Below, in pieces: positions 22,501 through 31,319 of a stretch of DNA of 64,000 bases. Under the pieces are notes generated by a model. The model made no database searches, was not told the DNA's origin, and was given only the letters and a program-made list of their open reading frames with translations. Location of the stretch: the NCBI RefSeq assembly GCF_036850765.1, contig NC_089498.1:76548305-76612304 (forward strand), written 5' to 3'. The position numbers and the translations under genes were made by a program. How positions within the stretch are numbered: the stretch's first letter is position 1; each line of letters opens with the position of its first letter. The DNA is from Saccopteryx bilineata. Taxonomy: Eukaryota > Chordata > Mammalia > Chiroptera > Emballonuridae.

Positions 22501-22968
22501 TTCGGACAGCAGGGCAACGTGCTCTTGCCTGCTCCAACAGCCCTTCTTAAAGGACAACGGCTTCAATGGACTTGGCCCTGGACTGTACAGGCCCCCCATC
22601 TGAGATGGGTGGCCTTGTTGGCACCATGGGGAAAGGGGTTAGAGGTGGACCTCCAGTTAACTCCTTGGGCAACCAGCACCTGGCCACCTAAGGTAGAAGT
22701 GTATTATCCCTTGAGTGCTCAAGGGGACAGCATTTTGAAGGGCACCTTTGTAATTTCTTTATGGCCAATAATGAGTTCCCCTATTTTACTACACATAGAA
22801 CCAGCAGATGCTGGTGTATTGGCCAATAAGGTTTGGTACGCCTGCTCAGGGCGGCCTCTGGTGCCAGCTACAGTGCTGTCTGCAGATAAAACTCTGGCCT
22901 GTGTTCTGCCAGAGGGAAGAGATTTGCCTCTCTTGGTGCCACTGACAGCTCTCTCATTTCGCCCATAG
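19573..22968 (+). CDS. pol: ERV pro-pol polyprotein, uninterrupted frame
   Basis: From the first ATG at 19603 there are 1121 codons without a stop. Numbering from that ATG: an aspartic protease with DTG at 28-30; a reverse transcriptase with LPQG before the YIDD active site at 290-293; an RNase H with D595, E631 and D713; then an integrase with an H-H-C-C zinc site and catalytic D802, D860 and E896, with the 35-residue spacing of DD35E integrases. One defect stands out: the third RNase H acidic position (651, in CTNSWAV) is asparagine, where aspartate is expected. The last 110 or so residues beyond the integrase core are not recognisable to me; no clear dUTPase motif is visible. In a live element the polyprotein would copy RNA to DNA and integrate it. 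Here the full promoter at the 5' end is missing, so expression would depend on host transcription. Confidence 0.92.
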   Translation, partial: EKGRGTHLTGMGGDRRPHVELAIHWSPSNIQQVLALVDTGAECSLLYGNPERFAGTPVAIDGYGGQTVQVKPITIPLGIGRLPPKPYKVYVSPIPEYILGVDVLQGLWLETTAGEFRLWIRVVKAVLRGHASHSPLQLPIPRRVTNTKQYRLPGGYEEVTGTILELEKVGIIWTAHSPYNSPVWPVRKADGTWRMTVDYRELNKVVPPLHAAVPSIANMMDRLSHELGTYHFVADLANAFFSIDIAAESQDQFAFSWEGRQWTFTVLPQGYLHSPTLCRGLVAADLAKWKQPEVVRMYHYIDDIMLTSDSLSELEQAVPTLLSHLKACGWAVNENKLQGPGLSVKFLGVVWSGKTKVIPDAVIDKIQAYPVPTTVKQLQEFLGLLGYWRAFIPHLAQLLRPLYNLIRKGVRWDWTEQAQGSFAAAKRAVKVAQALNVFDPARPCELDVHVTSEGFGWGLWQRTERLQQPIGFWSQLWKGAEVRYSLVEKQLAAVYAALLATESITTTTPVTVKTTYPIAGWVRDWATKPRSGMAQMSTLAKWGAYLQQRCALSTSPLRAELQEVLGPVTYATLESGATGAQEAEPEVSPYQEGRVPIPEDAWYTDGSSRGQPAKWTAIAFHPATETIWMDTGTGQSSQWAELRAVWLVAHNEPSPLVICTNSWAVYRGLTLWIATWHINQWMVMHRPLWGQAMWQDLWEIGHQKQVTVYHVTGHAPLAHPGNDEADTLARVRWLETAPAGDVAQWLHRRLLHAGQKTMWATVKAWNLPVSYAEVLAACEQCAVCSKEHPRRPLVSPGQIQRGHVPLTRWQIDIIGPLPKSEGYQYAVTCVDTATGLLAAYPARNPDQRAVIQALDRLSAAYGRPLVLESDNGTHFTGSTVRQWAQKLGVDWKYHVPYHPQAAGIIERYNGLLKQGLRQEGGTGSLTGWTRRLWTVLRILNERPRRGSPAPVEALLHRTAAPIQLQIRTKDILLKPGFGQQGNVLLPAPTALLKGQRLQWTWPWTVQAPHLRWVALLAPWGKGLEVDLQLTPWATSTWPPKVEVYYPLSAQGDSILKGTFVISLWPIMSSPILLHIEPADAGVLANKVWYACSGRPLVPATVLSADKTLACVLPEGRDLPLLVPLTALSFRP

Positions 22969-23086
22969 GTTTTGATCTGTTAATCCTATTGCTGTAGTTG
23001 GTACTATTTCTGTTTATGCAATGTATCCTACTCTTTGCACAGTGACCATCATGGAAGATGCCTGTGGTTTAGATTGTAAAGCGAGC

Positions 23087-23099
23087 AAAAGGGGTGGAA
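23087..23099 (+). promoter_or_regulatory. Polypurine tract of the provirus
   Basis: The run aaaaggggtggaa immediately precedes the LTR's TG, the expected position for plus-strand priming. Confidence 0.85.
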
Positions 23100-23364
23100 T
23101 GTTGGTCAAATAAGTTTGTAAACATGATATATATGTTTGCTCGCTTGTGACTTATAATGGGTGTGGGGGACAGGCTATAAGCAGGCCAGGTTGTTGTAGC
23201 CTGAGGTTTGGTTTTGGGACTAAGCTTTTCCCCACACCCTTGACTGATTGTATGATCTGGGTGGTGCACTCTCATGAGAAATCCAATTATGCCTTGGATA
23301 AGTGACTTTGTATTGGAGACTTCCTTGTTTGTATATTGGATTAAGGGATTTTGGTTTTCTACAC

Positions 23365-23371
23365 TATAAAG
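23365..23371 (+). promoter_or_regulatory. LTR TATA box
   Basis: The sequence ctataaagtggg is conserved at the equivalent place in the related solo LTRs (ctataaaatggg). Confidence 0.7.
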
Positions 23372-23514
23372 TGGGACAGACCAGGAGCTCAGACACACAG
23401 TTCCTGCTATCACAATTGCAGGGGCTCCCCTGATCCCTTGCCCTTCATGGGAAGAGCTGGTTTTCTGCTTTTCCCTTGTCTTCTTTTGTGGTTTGCCTGT
23501 CTTGGTGAGACACC

Positions 23515-23520
23515 AATAAA
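23515..23520 (+). terminator. LTR polyadenylation signal
   Basis: An AATAAA lies about 145 bp downstream of the TATA-like box, as expected for an R region. Confidence 0.65.
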
Positions 23521-23629
23521 TAGGATGGCCCCCCATCCTCTGACTCCGCCATTTCTTTATCGCCTGCCCGAATCCAATGGGAACCTGCATGTGAATGGTC
23601 ACGATGACGGCTCCTGGCCTTACAAAATA

Positions 23630-24079
23630 CAATCTGCAAAAGCCACAAACCCAGCTAGTACTGCTGGGGGTGGTTGGTAGCTCTTTTTCTGTGCATCTCG
23701 GTCAGTTTGGTCTGGGTGTGCTGCAGCTGTTCTCTCATTTCAGTTTTCAGCCGGTTTAGAACTGAGTCTGCCCTTAGCTCACATGTAATCACACTGAATT
23801 ACTTTTGCAGTAATTGAAAAGAAAAGGGAAAACATTAAGAAGAAAAGCCTAAAGGAAAAACTTTTAGGACTTTATTTAGTATAGGTACCATGAAACAAAA
23901 GTTTTTTCTTCTTGGAGCATTTTTAATTGTCAGGCCTAACCATTAGCCACATTTAATACTACAGAACATTAAATTTCCAGTTCTGGTTGCTTGTAAGAAA
24001 TGTGTTTGTAGCTTGAGCTAAGAAATAGAGTGGTTTTGCTTATGCCCCTAATTTAATGGGTCAGAGTGTCTTTTTAGAG
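23630..24079. other. Unassigned intron sequence
   Basis: I see nothing recognisable. Confidence 0.5.
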
Positions 24080-24260
24080 CAGGAGTCCCCAAACTTTTTA
24101 CACAGGGGTCCAGTTCACTGTCCCTCAGACCGTTGGAGGGCCGCCACATACAGTGCTCCTCTCACTGACCACCAATGAAAGAGGTGCCCCTTCCGGAAGT
24201 GGGGGAGGGGCGATAAATGGCCTCAGGGGGCTGCATGCACGGGCCATAGTTTGAGCCTGG
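24080..24260. mobile_element. hAT-type MITE, internally deleted
   Basis: The left end caggagtccccaaacttttt is closely related, in the reverse sense, to the right end of the element at 50711-51168. The body shares accaatgaaagaggtgcccc with it. The right end has decayed (tagtttgagcctgg). Confidence 0.75.
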
Positions 24261-24785
24261 AGCCAAATTCAATTACTGTGCTGAATAACCTCCAATTAGT
24301 TAGGAGGATGCTCTTAACATTAGTAACAACACTTAAAGACTTTTGCCTTTGGGTTACTATTTCAAGTTTTGACCACACCTGTTAAAAATAAAAGCTATGT
24401 TGTTGGCTCAGTGGTGGTTCTATTTTAAAAGCTAGTTGCTGGTTGTAGCCAGGTTGACTCAGTTGATCATCACTAAACAAGAAACAAAGAAGGGAAGCAG
24501 CTGAAGCCTTAATGAGCCTGAACCATATTGGCTGTGGAAATCTTCAGCTTCCCTGAAGGAAAGCCAGAACAATTGGATATCAGTTGGTTAGACTGCAAGC
24601 TGATGGTCTGTATTTGCCTATTGTGAGCTTGAAGTTTTTCTTGTCTTTCTTGCCATCTGGTAGTTCCACTGAACTACAGAATCATGCAATAGTATAATGC
24701 AAACCTTTAGACATCATTGAACCCCTCTCCCTCATTAGAAAATGTACAGTAAAGTGGTTTAGGATTAGAGCAGGGGTGTGCTGAA
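24261..24785. other. Unassigned intron sequence
   Basis: I see nothing recognisable. Confidence 0.5.
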
Positions 24786-24962
24786 GACAACACCACAGTT
24801 AACTTCTGTGTGCCACGGTTTTTCATCTGTAAAATGAGATAGCAATAATACCTATCTCCTAGGATTGTTATAAGGATTTAACGAGGTAATAAAAGGCTCC
24901 TGCCTTATAGCGTGTGCTCAAAAACCAAAGCAAACCAAACCAGATTAAACCAAACCAAACCA
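24786..24962 (+). repeat. MIR followed by an (AAACC)n-like tract
   Basis: The motif tcatctgtaaaatgagatag then cctaggattgttataaggat is classic MIR. An imperfect aaacc repeat follows at about 24919-24962. Confidence 0.75.
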
Positions 24963-25079
24963 CAAATTTTAAGGAGAAAGTAGAAGTCACAAATGACTGT
25001 AGTGCACTGCAGAGGTAGAGGGGGAAGAAGGGACTGTTATTTAGCAGCTGTTATCTTCCAGGCCCAGTTTTAGGTGATT

Positions 25080-25195
25080 TACATATGTATTACATCCTCT
25101 AACCCTAGAGAGATTTTACTTTTCCTATTTTACTAATAAGGAGACTGAGGCTCAAAGAGATTAAGTTTCTTGCTCAAGGACACAGAGTTTGTAAC
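25080..25195. repeat. MIR fragment
   Basis: The segment ggagactgaggctcaaagag followed by cttgctcaaggacacagag is a typical MIR core. Confidence 0.75.
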
Positions 25196-25250
25196 AGCAG
25201 AGCAAGGTGAGATTCATTCCAGAACCCCAATTCTTTTCTCAGTACCCCAT

Positions 25251-25965
25251 TGTTGGGCAGGTAAAATGTATTATGCTCACTTTGTTAAAGATAACACAGG
25301 AGGCCTTCGCCCAGGTGATATTAATGTGTGTTGGGGTGGGCTAAAGGCAGGTAGAATCCTTGTAGCCTGGGGCTTGGTTTTGGGATTAAGCCTTTCCTAC
25401 CCTTTTTGATGTGGGGCGGTACAATCCAATCATGCCTCAGAAAGTGACTTTGTATTAGAGACTTCCCTATTTTGTATATTGGATTAAGTGTTTGGATTTC
25501 TACACTATAAAATAGGGACAGAGCGGGAGTTTGGGCTCTTGGTTCCTGAGGTTAGCATGAGAGAGCAGAGAGAGTAGAGCCAGCAGCGGAAGGAGGCCAC
25601 GTGGAGGAGGCCACGAAAGCAGCCAAGATGGCGGAGTGCTGAGTGAGATGCCAGTTTGTGTAGAGTTTGTATCTGGGATAAGGAAGGAGATGGGGAACTG
25701 AGGAGAATAAGGCTGGTGAGCTAGAAACCTTTGTTTCTAGGAAACTCGGATAAATCAGTAGCTTTGTGAGCACTGAATGTGATTGGGTTTTGGAGCCCAG
25801 TGTGTATTTTTTACTTGCCCGCCGGGTGCAAGCTAGGATTAAAGATGAAGGCCCATCAGTTCTTGGCTCCGTTGTTTCTTTACCGACTGTCCGAATCCAA
25901 TGCGAACCTGCATGGGCCAGAAGGCTGCTGTGATGTTGGCCCTGGCCTTAGATACTGGCTTTACA
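25251..25965 (+). repeat. Solo LTR of the provirus family
   Basis: A 715-bp LTR starts tgttgggcaggtaaaatgta and ends ggctttaca, with a perfect 5-bp duplication CCCAT at 25246-25250 and 25966-25970. No internal sequence remains. It carries a TATA-like ctataaaatag. It is in the same orientation as the provirus 1.6 kb upstream but is a separate insertion, because each has its own duplication. Confidence 0.93.
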
Positions 25966-25970
25966 CCCAT

Positions 25971-26767
25971 GTTACCTTCCAGGACAGGGTCTAGGTTCCA
26001 GTTATCCTAAGATAAAAATGGGTTGCTCTTCAAAAATTCAGTTACAAATTGGTTTAGAGATACTTTTTTCTATAGGGACACTGTTACAAATGGTGGTCAC
26101 ATACCCAGGCAAAAGCTACAATGTAATTAAAATTCTGCACAGTTGTGAAACTAAAACTGTTAAGAAAAAGTGTGTTTGCAATTCTAGCTACTAAAGCAGA
26201 GAAACAGGGAAAAGAGTGTATTTTAAATTCTGTGGAATGATAGTACTTTGAGAAAATCAGGTTTGGTTAGGACAGTGAGGGAGAAGATGGAGACTTCCAT
26301 CTTTTGAGGCTGTTGTAGCCTTTGGAAAACTTTAAGGGACTAGGCATTTATGCACAGAGACAGTCTATATTTGATAACATTTTGATGGTATAGTAAACAC
26401 ATTCACATGCATTATTTCCTTATATCATTTATGAGACAGATAGGATAGGTGGTAAAGTTGACCTAATTTCCCTTAGCAATATTTAGCTTTTTTTCATGTT
26501 TTTATCCATGTGTGTGTGTTTTTTTTAATAGTCTATGGGAGCCTAGCTATTCACCTTTGATAGTAATAGGGGATTATTGCATAATTGTATGAAGAAAGAG
26601 TGAAAATAAAACAATGAAGGTCTTTCTGAGCTAATTGTGAAGGAATTAGAATGGAATATTTAAAGAATATATGTGAGCATATATGAAAATGGTAGAATTA
26701 AATGTTAACCTATTTTATTATTTTTATCATTTTATTTATTTCAGTTGGCACTTATTTTCTTTCTTTC
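25971..26767. other. Unassigned intron sequence
   Basis: AT-rich; I see nothing recognisable. Confidence 0.5.
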
Positions 26768-27075
26768 TTTCTTTTTTTTTTTTTTACAGAGACAGAGAGT
26801 CAGATAGGAACAGAGAGAAATGAGAAGCATTAATCATCAGTTTTTCGTTGCGACACCTTAGTTGTTCATAGATTGCTTTCTCATATGTGCCTTGACCGTG
26901 GACCTTCAGCAGACTGAGTAACCCCTCGCTCGAGCCAGCGACCTTGGGTCCAAGCTGGTGAGCTTTGCTCAAACCAGAGGAGCCCGCGCTCAAACTGGCA
27001 ACCTTGGGGTCTTGAACCTGAGTCCTCCGTGTCCCAGTCCGACGCTGTATCCACTGCACCACCGCCTGGTCAGGC
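26768..27075 (-). repeat. SINE type B, minus strand
   Basis: A complete copy; gcacttattttct is duplicated on both sides. Confidence 0.9.
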
Positions 27076-27187
27076 AGCACTTATTTTCTGAGCACTTATG
27101 TGCCAGTCACTATAAGTCATGGCTATGAGGAAAAAACAGTTCAGACCCTAGACCTAAGGAATTTATTCTCTACTTGAAGCATCTACT

Positions 27188-27549
27188 TTTTTTTTTTTTA
27201 ATCCAGTGAGAGGAGGAGAGACAGAGAAAGACTCCCACATGGGCCCTGGGATCCACCTGGCAAACCCACTAGGGGGCGAAGCTCTGCCCATCTGGGGCAT
27301 TGCTCCATTGTTCAGCAACTGAGTTCTTCTTAGCAGCTGAGGTAGAGGCCATGGAGCCATCCTCAGTGCCTAGGGCTGATTTGCTCTACTTGAGCCATGG
27401 CTGCAGGAGGGGAGAGAGAGAGGCAGAAGTAAGAGAGGGAGGGACGGAGAAACAGATGGGCACTTCTCCTGTGTGCCCTGACCAGGAATTGAACCTAGGA
27501 CATCCACACGCCAGGCTGATGCTCTACCACTGAGCAAACCGACCAGGGC
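27188..27549 (-). repeat. SINE type A, minus strand
   Basis: It ends in the reversed head gagcaaaccgaccagggcc. The duplication tgaagcatcta lies on both sides. Confidence 0.9.
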
Positions 27550-27576
27550 CTGAAGCATCTATTTAAGATTACATTC

Positions 27577-27965
27577 AGGGCCCTGGCCGGTTGGCTCAGT
27601 GGTAGAGCGTCGGCCTGGCGTGTAGAAGTCCCGGGTTCGATTCCCGGCCAGGGCACACAGGAGAAGCACCCATCTGCTTCTCCACCCCTCCCCCTCTCCT
27701 TCCTCTCTGTCTTTCTCTTCCCCTCCTGCAGCGAGGCTCCATTGGAGCAAAGATGGCCCGGGTGCTGGGGATGGCTCCTTGGCCTCTGCCCCAGGCGCTA
27801 GAGTGGCTCTGGTCGCAACAGAGCGACGCCCTGGAGGGGCAGAGCATCGCCCCCTGGTGGGCAGAGCGTCACCCTCTGGTGGGCGTGCCGGGTGGATCCT
27901 GGTCGGGTGCATGCAGGAGTCTGTCTGACTGTCTCTCCCCGTTTCCAGCTTCAGAAAAAAAAAGA
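27577..27965 (+). repeat. SINE type A, plus strand
   Basis: Its head ggccctggccggttggctca is close to what appears to be the family consensus. The duplication agatt(a/g)cattcag flanks it. Together with the minus copy 27 bp to the left it forms a head-to-head inverted pair. Confidence 0.92.
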
Positions 27966-28350
27966 TTGCATTCAGAATATGCAATAGTGTTTTCGTCTCC
28001 AGCAGTATTTATGATTAGCAGTAGTTACTTAATTATGAAACTAGTGGAATTAATACTGAGTTCCCTTTTAAGTAATCTCTTGAGTAAGTAAAAAAATTGG
28101 AAAAAGTAAAGGAGATTGAGTGAAAAATTTCTTTTATCTTCCCATAATTATTGCTTGAGTTCCTGTCACTAAAGCAGAATTAAAGGATGAGAATTAAGGG
28201 ATCTTTGTGTTCTTTTATCAGCATTTACTTATATGTTTGGAACCAAAATGGAAGTCACTTTAGGGTTCGATATACTGTACATGAGTGTAGGAATTCTTGT
28301 CATTTAACAATGTATTGCTTGCAAGTTAGGAAGTGTACATGAAAACACAG
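27966..28350. other. Unassigned intron sequence
   Basis: I see nothing recognisable. Confidence 0.5.
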
Positions 28351-28470
28351 GAAATGGAGGCTTGAGGCTTGGATTCAAATTCAAGTTCAGCAGCTTTCTT
28401 AGAGAAATAACTCTCTGAGCCTCATTTCTAAAGTGAAGAATTTGGATTAGATTGCCAAATACTTTTTCAC
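28351..28470 (+). repeat. MIR-like fragment
   Basis: It has cttggattcaaattcaagtt, then ctctgagcctcatttctaaa, the order seen in MIR. Confidence 0.6.
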
Positions 28471-28853
28471 TCTGAAATTCTCTGTGAAGTGGAAAAAGCC
28501 ATAGAGAGAGTTGGATGGTGGAGGTAATGTCTGCAGAATAATCCTGAGTTGATTGAGAGGATGAAGTATTTGCAAGTTGGAGGCCTGCCCAAGTATCTTC
28601 ATAAATAGGGATATTGTGAGCAAGGCTGCTCTGCTAACATTTATCTAGCCTTAATTGATACACTCAATCTCATATTGGGTTAGAATAAACAGTTGCTGCC
28701 CAGGCAGCTTAACAGTAGTTCTAAGGAAAGTATGTTGCATCAAATGATCTTACTTGACATTAAAATTTGTCACCGATATGGTTCATGTGCTGTTTAACAC
28801 ATTTGGTTGTGTTCTCACTGATGTACATTTAAGTTAAGTTTCGGCAGTTGGCC
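28471..28853. other. Unassigned intron sequence
   Basis: I see nothing recognisable. Confidence 0.5.
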
Positions 28854-29213
28854 TGACCTGGTGGTGGCGCAGTGGATAGAGCGTCGGACTGGGATGCGGA
28901 AGGACCCAGGTTCGAGACCCTAAGGTCGCCAGCTTCAGTGCAGACTCATCTGGTTTGAGCGAGGCCCACCAGCTTGAGCCCAAGGTCGCTGGCTCCAGCA
29001 AGGGGTTGCTCGGTCTGCTGAAGGCCCGCAGTCAAGGCACATGTGAGAAAGCAATCAATGAACAACTAAGGTGTTGCAACGCGCAATGAAAAACTAATGA
29101 TTGATGCTTCTCATCTCTCTCTGTTCCTGTCTGTCTGTCCCTGTCTATCCCTCTCTCTGACTCACTCTCTGTCTCTGTAAAAAATATATAAATAAATAAA
29201 ATTAAAAAAAAAA
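28854..29213 (+). repeat. SINE type B, plus strand, full length
   Basis: A full copy from ctgacctggtggtggcgcag to the A-rich tail. It is flanked by a gttt(c/t)ggcagttgg duplication. Confidence 0.9.
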
Positions 29214-29303
29214 AAAAGTTTTGGCAGTTGGTCATAATTGGAACCTTTTAGGCACTGGTGGTTTTTTATTACTTTGTAGATTATTTACAAAGAATAATGT
29301 TGA

Positions 29304-29427
29304 GCCTGACCTGTGGTGATGCAGTGGATGAATTGTTGACCTGGAATGCTGAGGTCACCAGTTCAAAACCCTGGGCTTGCCTGGTTAAGGCATATATGGG
29401 AGTTGATGCTTCCTACTCCTCTCCCCT

Positions 29428-29458
<31 letters not shown>

Positions 29459-29500
29459 TCTCTAAAATGAACAAAGTCTTTAAAAAATTTAAAAAAGAAT
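29304..29500 (+). repeat. SINE type C, plus strand
   Basis: It runs from gcctgacctgtggtgatgca to a tail after a (TC)n run. An agaata(a)tgttga duplication flanks it. Confidence 0.88.
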
Positions 29501-31079
29501 ATGTTGATACAGTTTATAAATTTTGTGTTTGTTTTCCTGATTATAAAGACAATGCTTACTTGTTTTTTTAAGAATCTGGAAGGTATAGAAAATTAAAAAT
29601 CACCTGAAATTCTATTTTCCATGTTGTACTTCCCTTCTAGTCATTTTCTCAATATGTTTAGGGAAGAATAGAATGCAAAATTATTATTTATTAGTGAAAT
29701 AGCTGAGACATAAGTAAAATTTCACATGACATGATATTGGGGAACTTGCCTAATATATTATACTTTGCTAATTAAGACCTAATCTTTTTCTAATCTTTTT
29801 GTTGAATCAGGTGGCACAGACTCAGATGCCTGCAGGGCTGAATAGGTAATAAGTCACTCAGGCCAGTTATAGGACACTGGGGCATGGTAGGGACTGTTGT
29901 AAAGGGAAAAATGTGGGTCCTGGTTGAGGAAAACTACTGTTTTCTCTAGCTTATTGTTGCCTTATAGAAACTGGACCTAGTGTTATTAGATCTTCCTGAT
30001 ATTCATTGCAATCTGGAAATCTTTATTTCTTTTTAATGTGAAATTTTCCATCATAAAAAATATCATGCAGGTCAAACAAAATAGGTCTGTGGACACTTGG
30101 TCCATATACTGCCATTTTGTCATTCCTGACATACGTACTTGTAAATCTTTCTCATAGTTCTTAAAAGAAGAGTACTTTTATAAAAGAAAATATTTAGAGA
30201 GGAATTAGATAAGGAATTTTTAAGAGAGGCTTCAGGATCTTTTCAGTCTGTATAAACACTGAGAGAGTTGCCTTGTATAAGAGTGAGAGGCACAAGGACC
30301 AGGCGGTGACATAAATGAGTAACAACCTGGCTGTCAAGATTATAGGAAGTGATGCAGAGAGTATGGAGGCTGGGCCCAAAGTAGGTTTACAGTTGTCACT
30401 GTGAAGCAGAGTTTCTTCTTGTGTGATTACTTATTTTGCCCTGCCCTGTATTCCCCATACGGGACATCTGGGTTCCAGCCAGCTGTTTCCTTGCTGGAAT
30501 GCAGATCTTTTGCTATTTCAAGAGATGTTAGGAATTTGGATCTGTATAAAAATTCTTGATTTAAAAAAGGAAGGAACCAAACAGAAACCACCCTTGGCCC
30601 AAATTCCGCACAAAGGCCAAGTTTGCAATTCCTGACCTAGGTCACTGTTTCCCTAAGTATGTTGTACAAATCCGAATTCCATCATCGGTTGATGGATGTT
30701 GTTAGGAAATTAAGAATTCTGAGTCACTTGTATTTAGAAAATGGTGGATTCAACAAAACTAAACAGATTTCCTGACTGGGTTGTCTTAGACCCTTCAATA
30801 TGCTAATATGCCTGTTAATTCCTAAGAAGATGTAGTTACTAGACTCCACATTTCCAGTCATATCTCTGTCTTCACTCATTTTCCTCACCCTCCCTCTGGT
30901 CTCTGAGAAGAGGTGGCCTTCCTCCCGGTTCAGATTAGCTTCTCTTCCTGCTCTCCAGATTCTATCTCTGCCTTTTCAGGGACCTTGCTTCATAGTTAGT
31001 GTCTAATCTCCAGCATCCTTCCTTCAGCTTACCAGCATGCTTGGTTTTCTCTCATTTAAACTAAACCCTTTCCTTATGT
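29501..31079. other. Unassigned intron sequence
   Basis: About 1.6 kb with no repeat or gene that I can name. Confidence 0.5.
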
Positions 31080-31319
31080 CATGTACAAAAATGAACTCTA
31101 AATAGATCACAGACCTAAATGTAAGAATTGAGATTATTAAATTCTTAGACTAAATCATAGGAATAAACCTTCATGATGTTGATTAGGCAAAACCTTCTTA
31201 GGTACGCTACAGTCATGTGCCCCATAATGATGTTTTTGTCAGTGATGGTCCCGTAAGATTATATATGATGATGGTTTCCTGGGACTGTAATGGAGCTGAA
31301 TTTTCTGTAAGAAATGGAA

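Larger units (their letters stand above)
19045..23624 (+). mobile_element. Env-less ERV-L-like (class III-like) provirus
   Basis: A 4.58-kb insertion is bounded by a perfect 5-bp duplication AAATA at 19040-19044 and 23625-23629. It begins with tgttggtcaaataagt, the first 16 bp of the LTR, and then jumps directly into internal sequence. It ends with a 525-bp 3' LTR (23100-23624) that starts with the same 16 bp. Internally there is a gag remnant, a stop codon, one long pro-pol frame and a polypurine tract. There is no env; only about 130 bp lie between pol and the LTR. The 5-bp duplication, lack of env and YIDD polymerase point to a class III (ERV-L-related) element. The 5' LTR, primer-binding site and most of gag are missing. 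It lies sense to VCL in intron 1. Confidence 0.93.
23100..23624 (+). repeat. 3' LTR of the provirus
   Basis: It runs from tgttggtcaaataagt to ccttaca (TG...CA), followed by the AAATA duplication. A TATA-like tataaag lies at 23365-23371 and an AATAAA polyadenylation signal at 23515-23520. Its U3 and terminal parts align with the solo LTRs at 25.2, 44.0, 46.7 and 47.7 kb (shared gactttgtatt and gaatccaat blocks), but the middle is about 200 bp shorter and different. Confidence 0.92.

Noticed and set aside
22969..23099. Possible env or accessory gene of the provirus
   Set aside because: Only about 130 bp separate pol from the LTR and it has no useful open frame, so the element is env-less at this locus.
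23069..23632. 187-codon antisense frame over the 3' LTR
   Set aside because: It lies on the reverse strand of the LTR with no known motif. It is more likely a chance frame than an antisense retroviral gene.
25251..25965. The solo LTR at 25.2 kb as the true 3' LTR of the 19-kb provirus
   Set aside because: It has its own perfect CCCAT duplication, while the provirus is already closed by its own LTR and the AAATA duplication.
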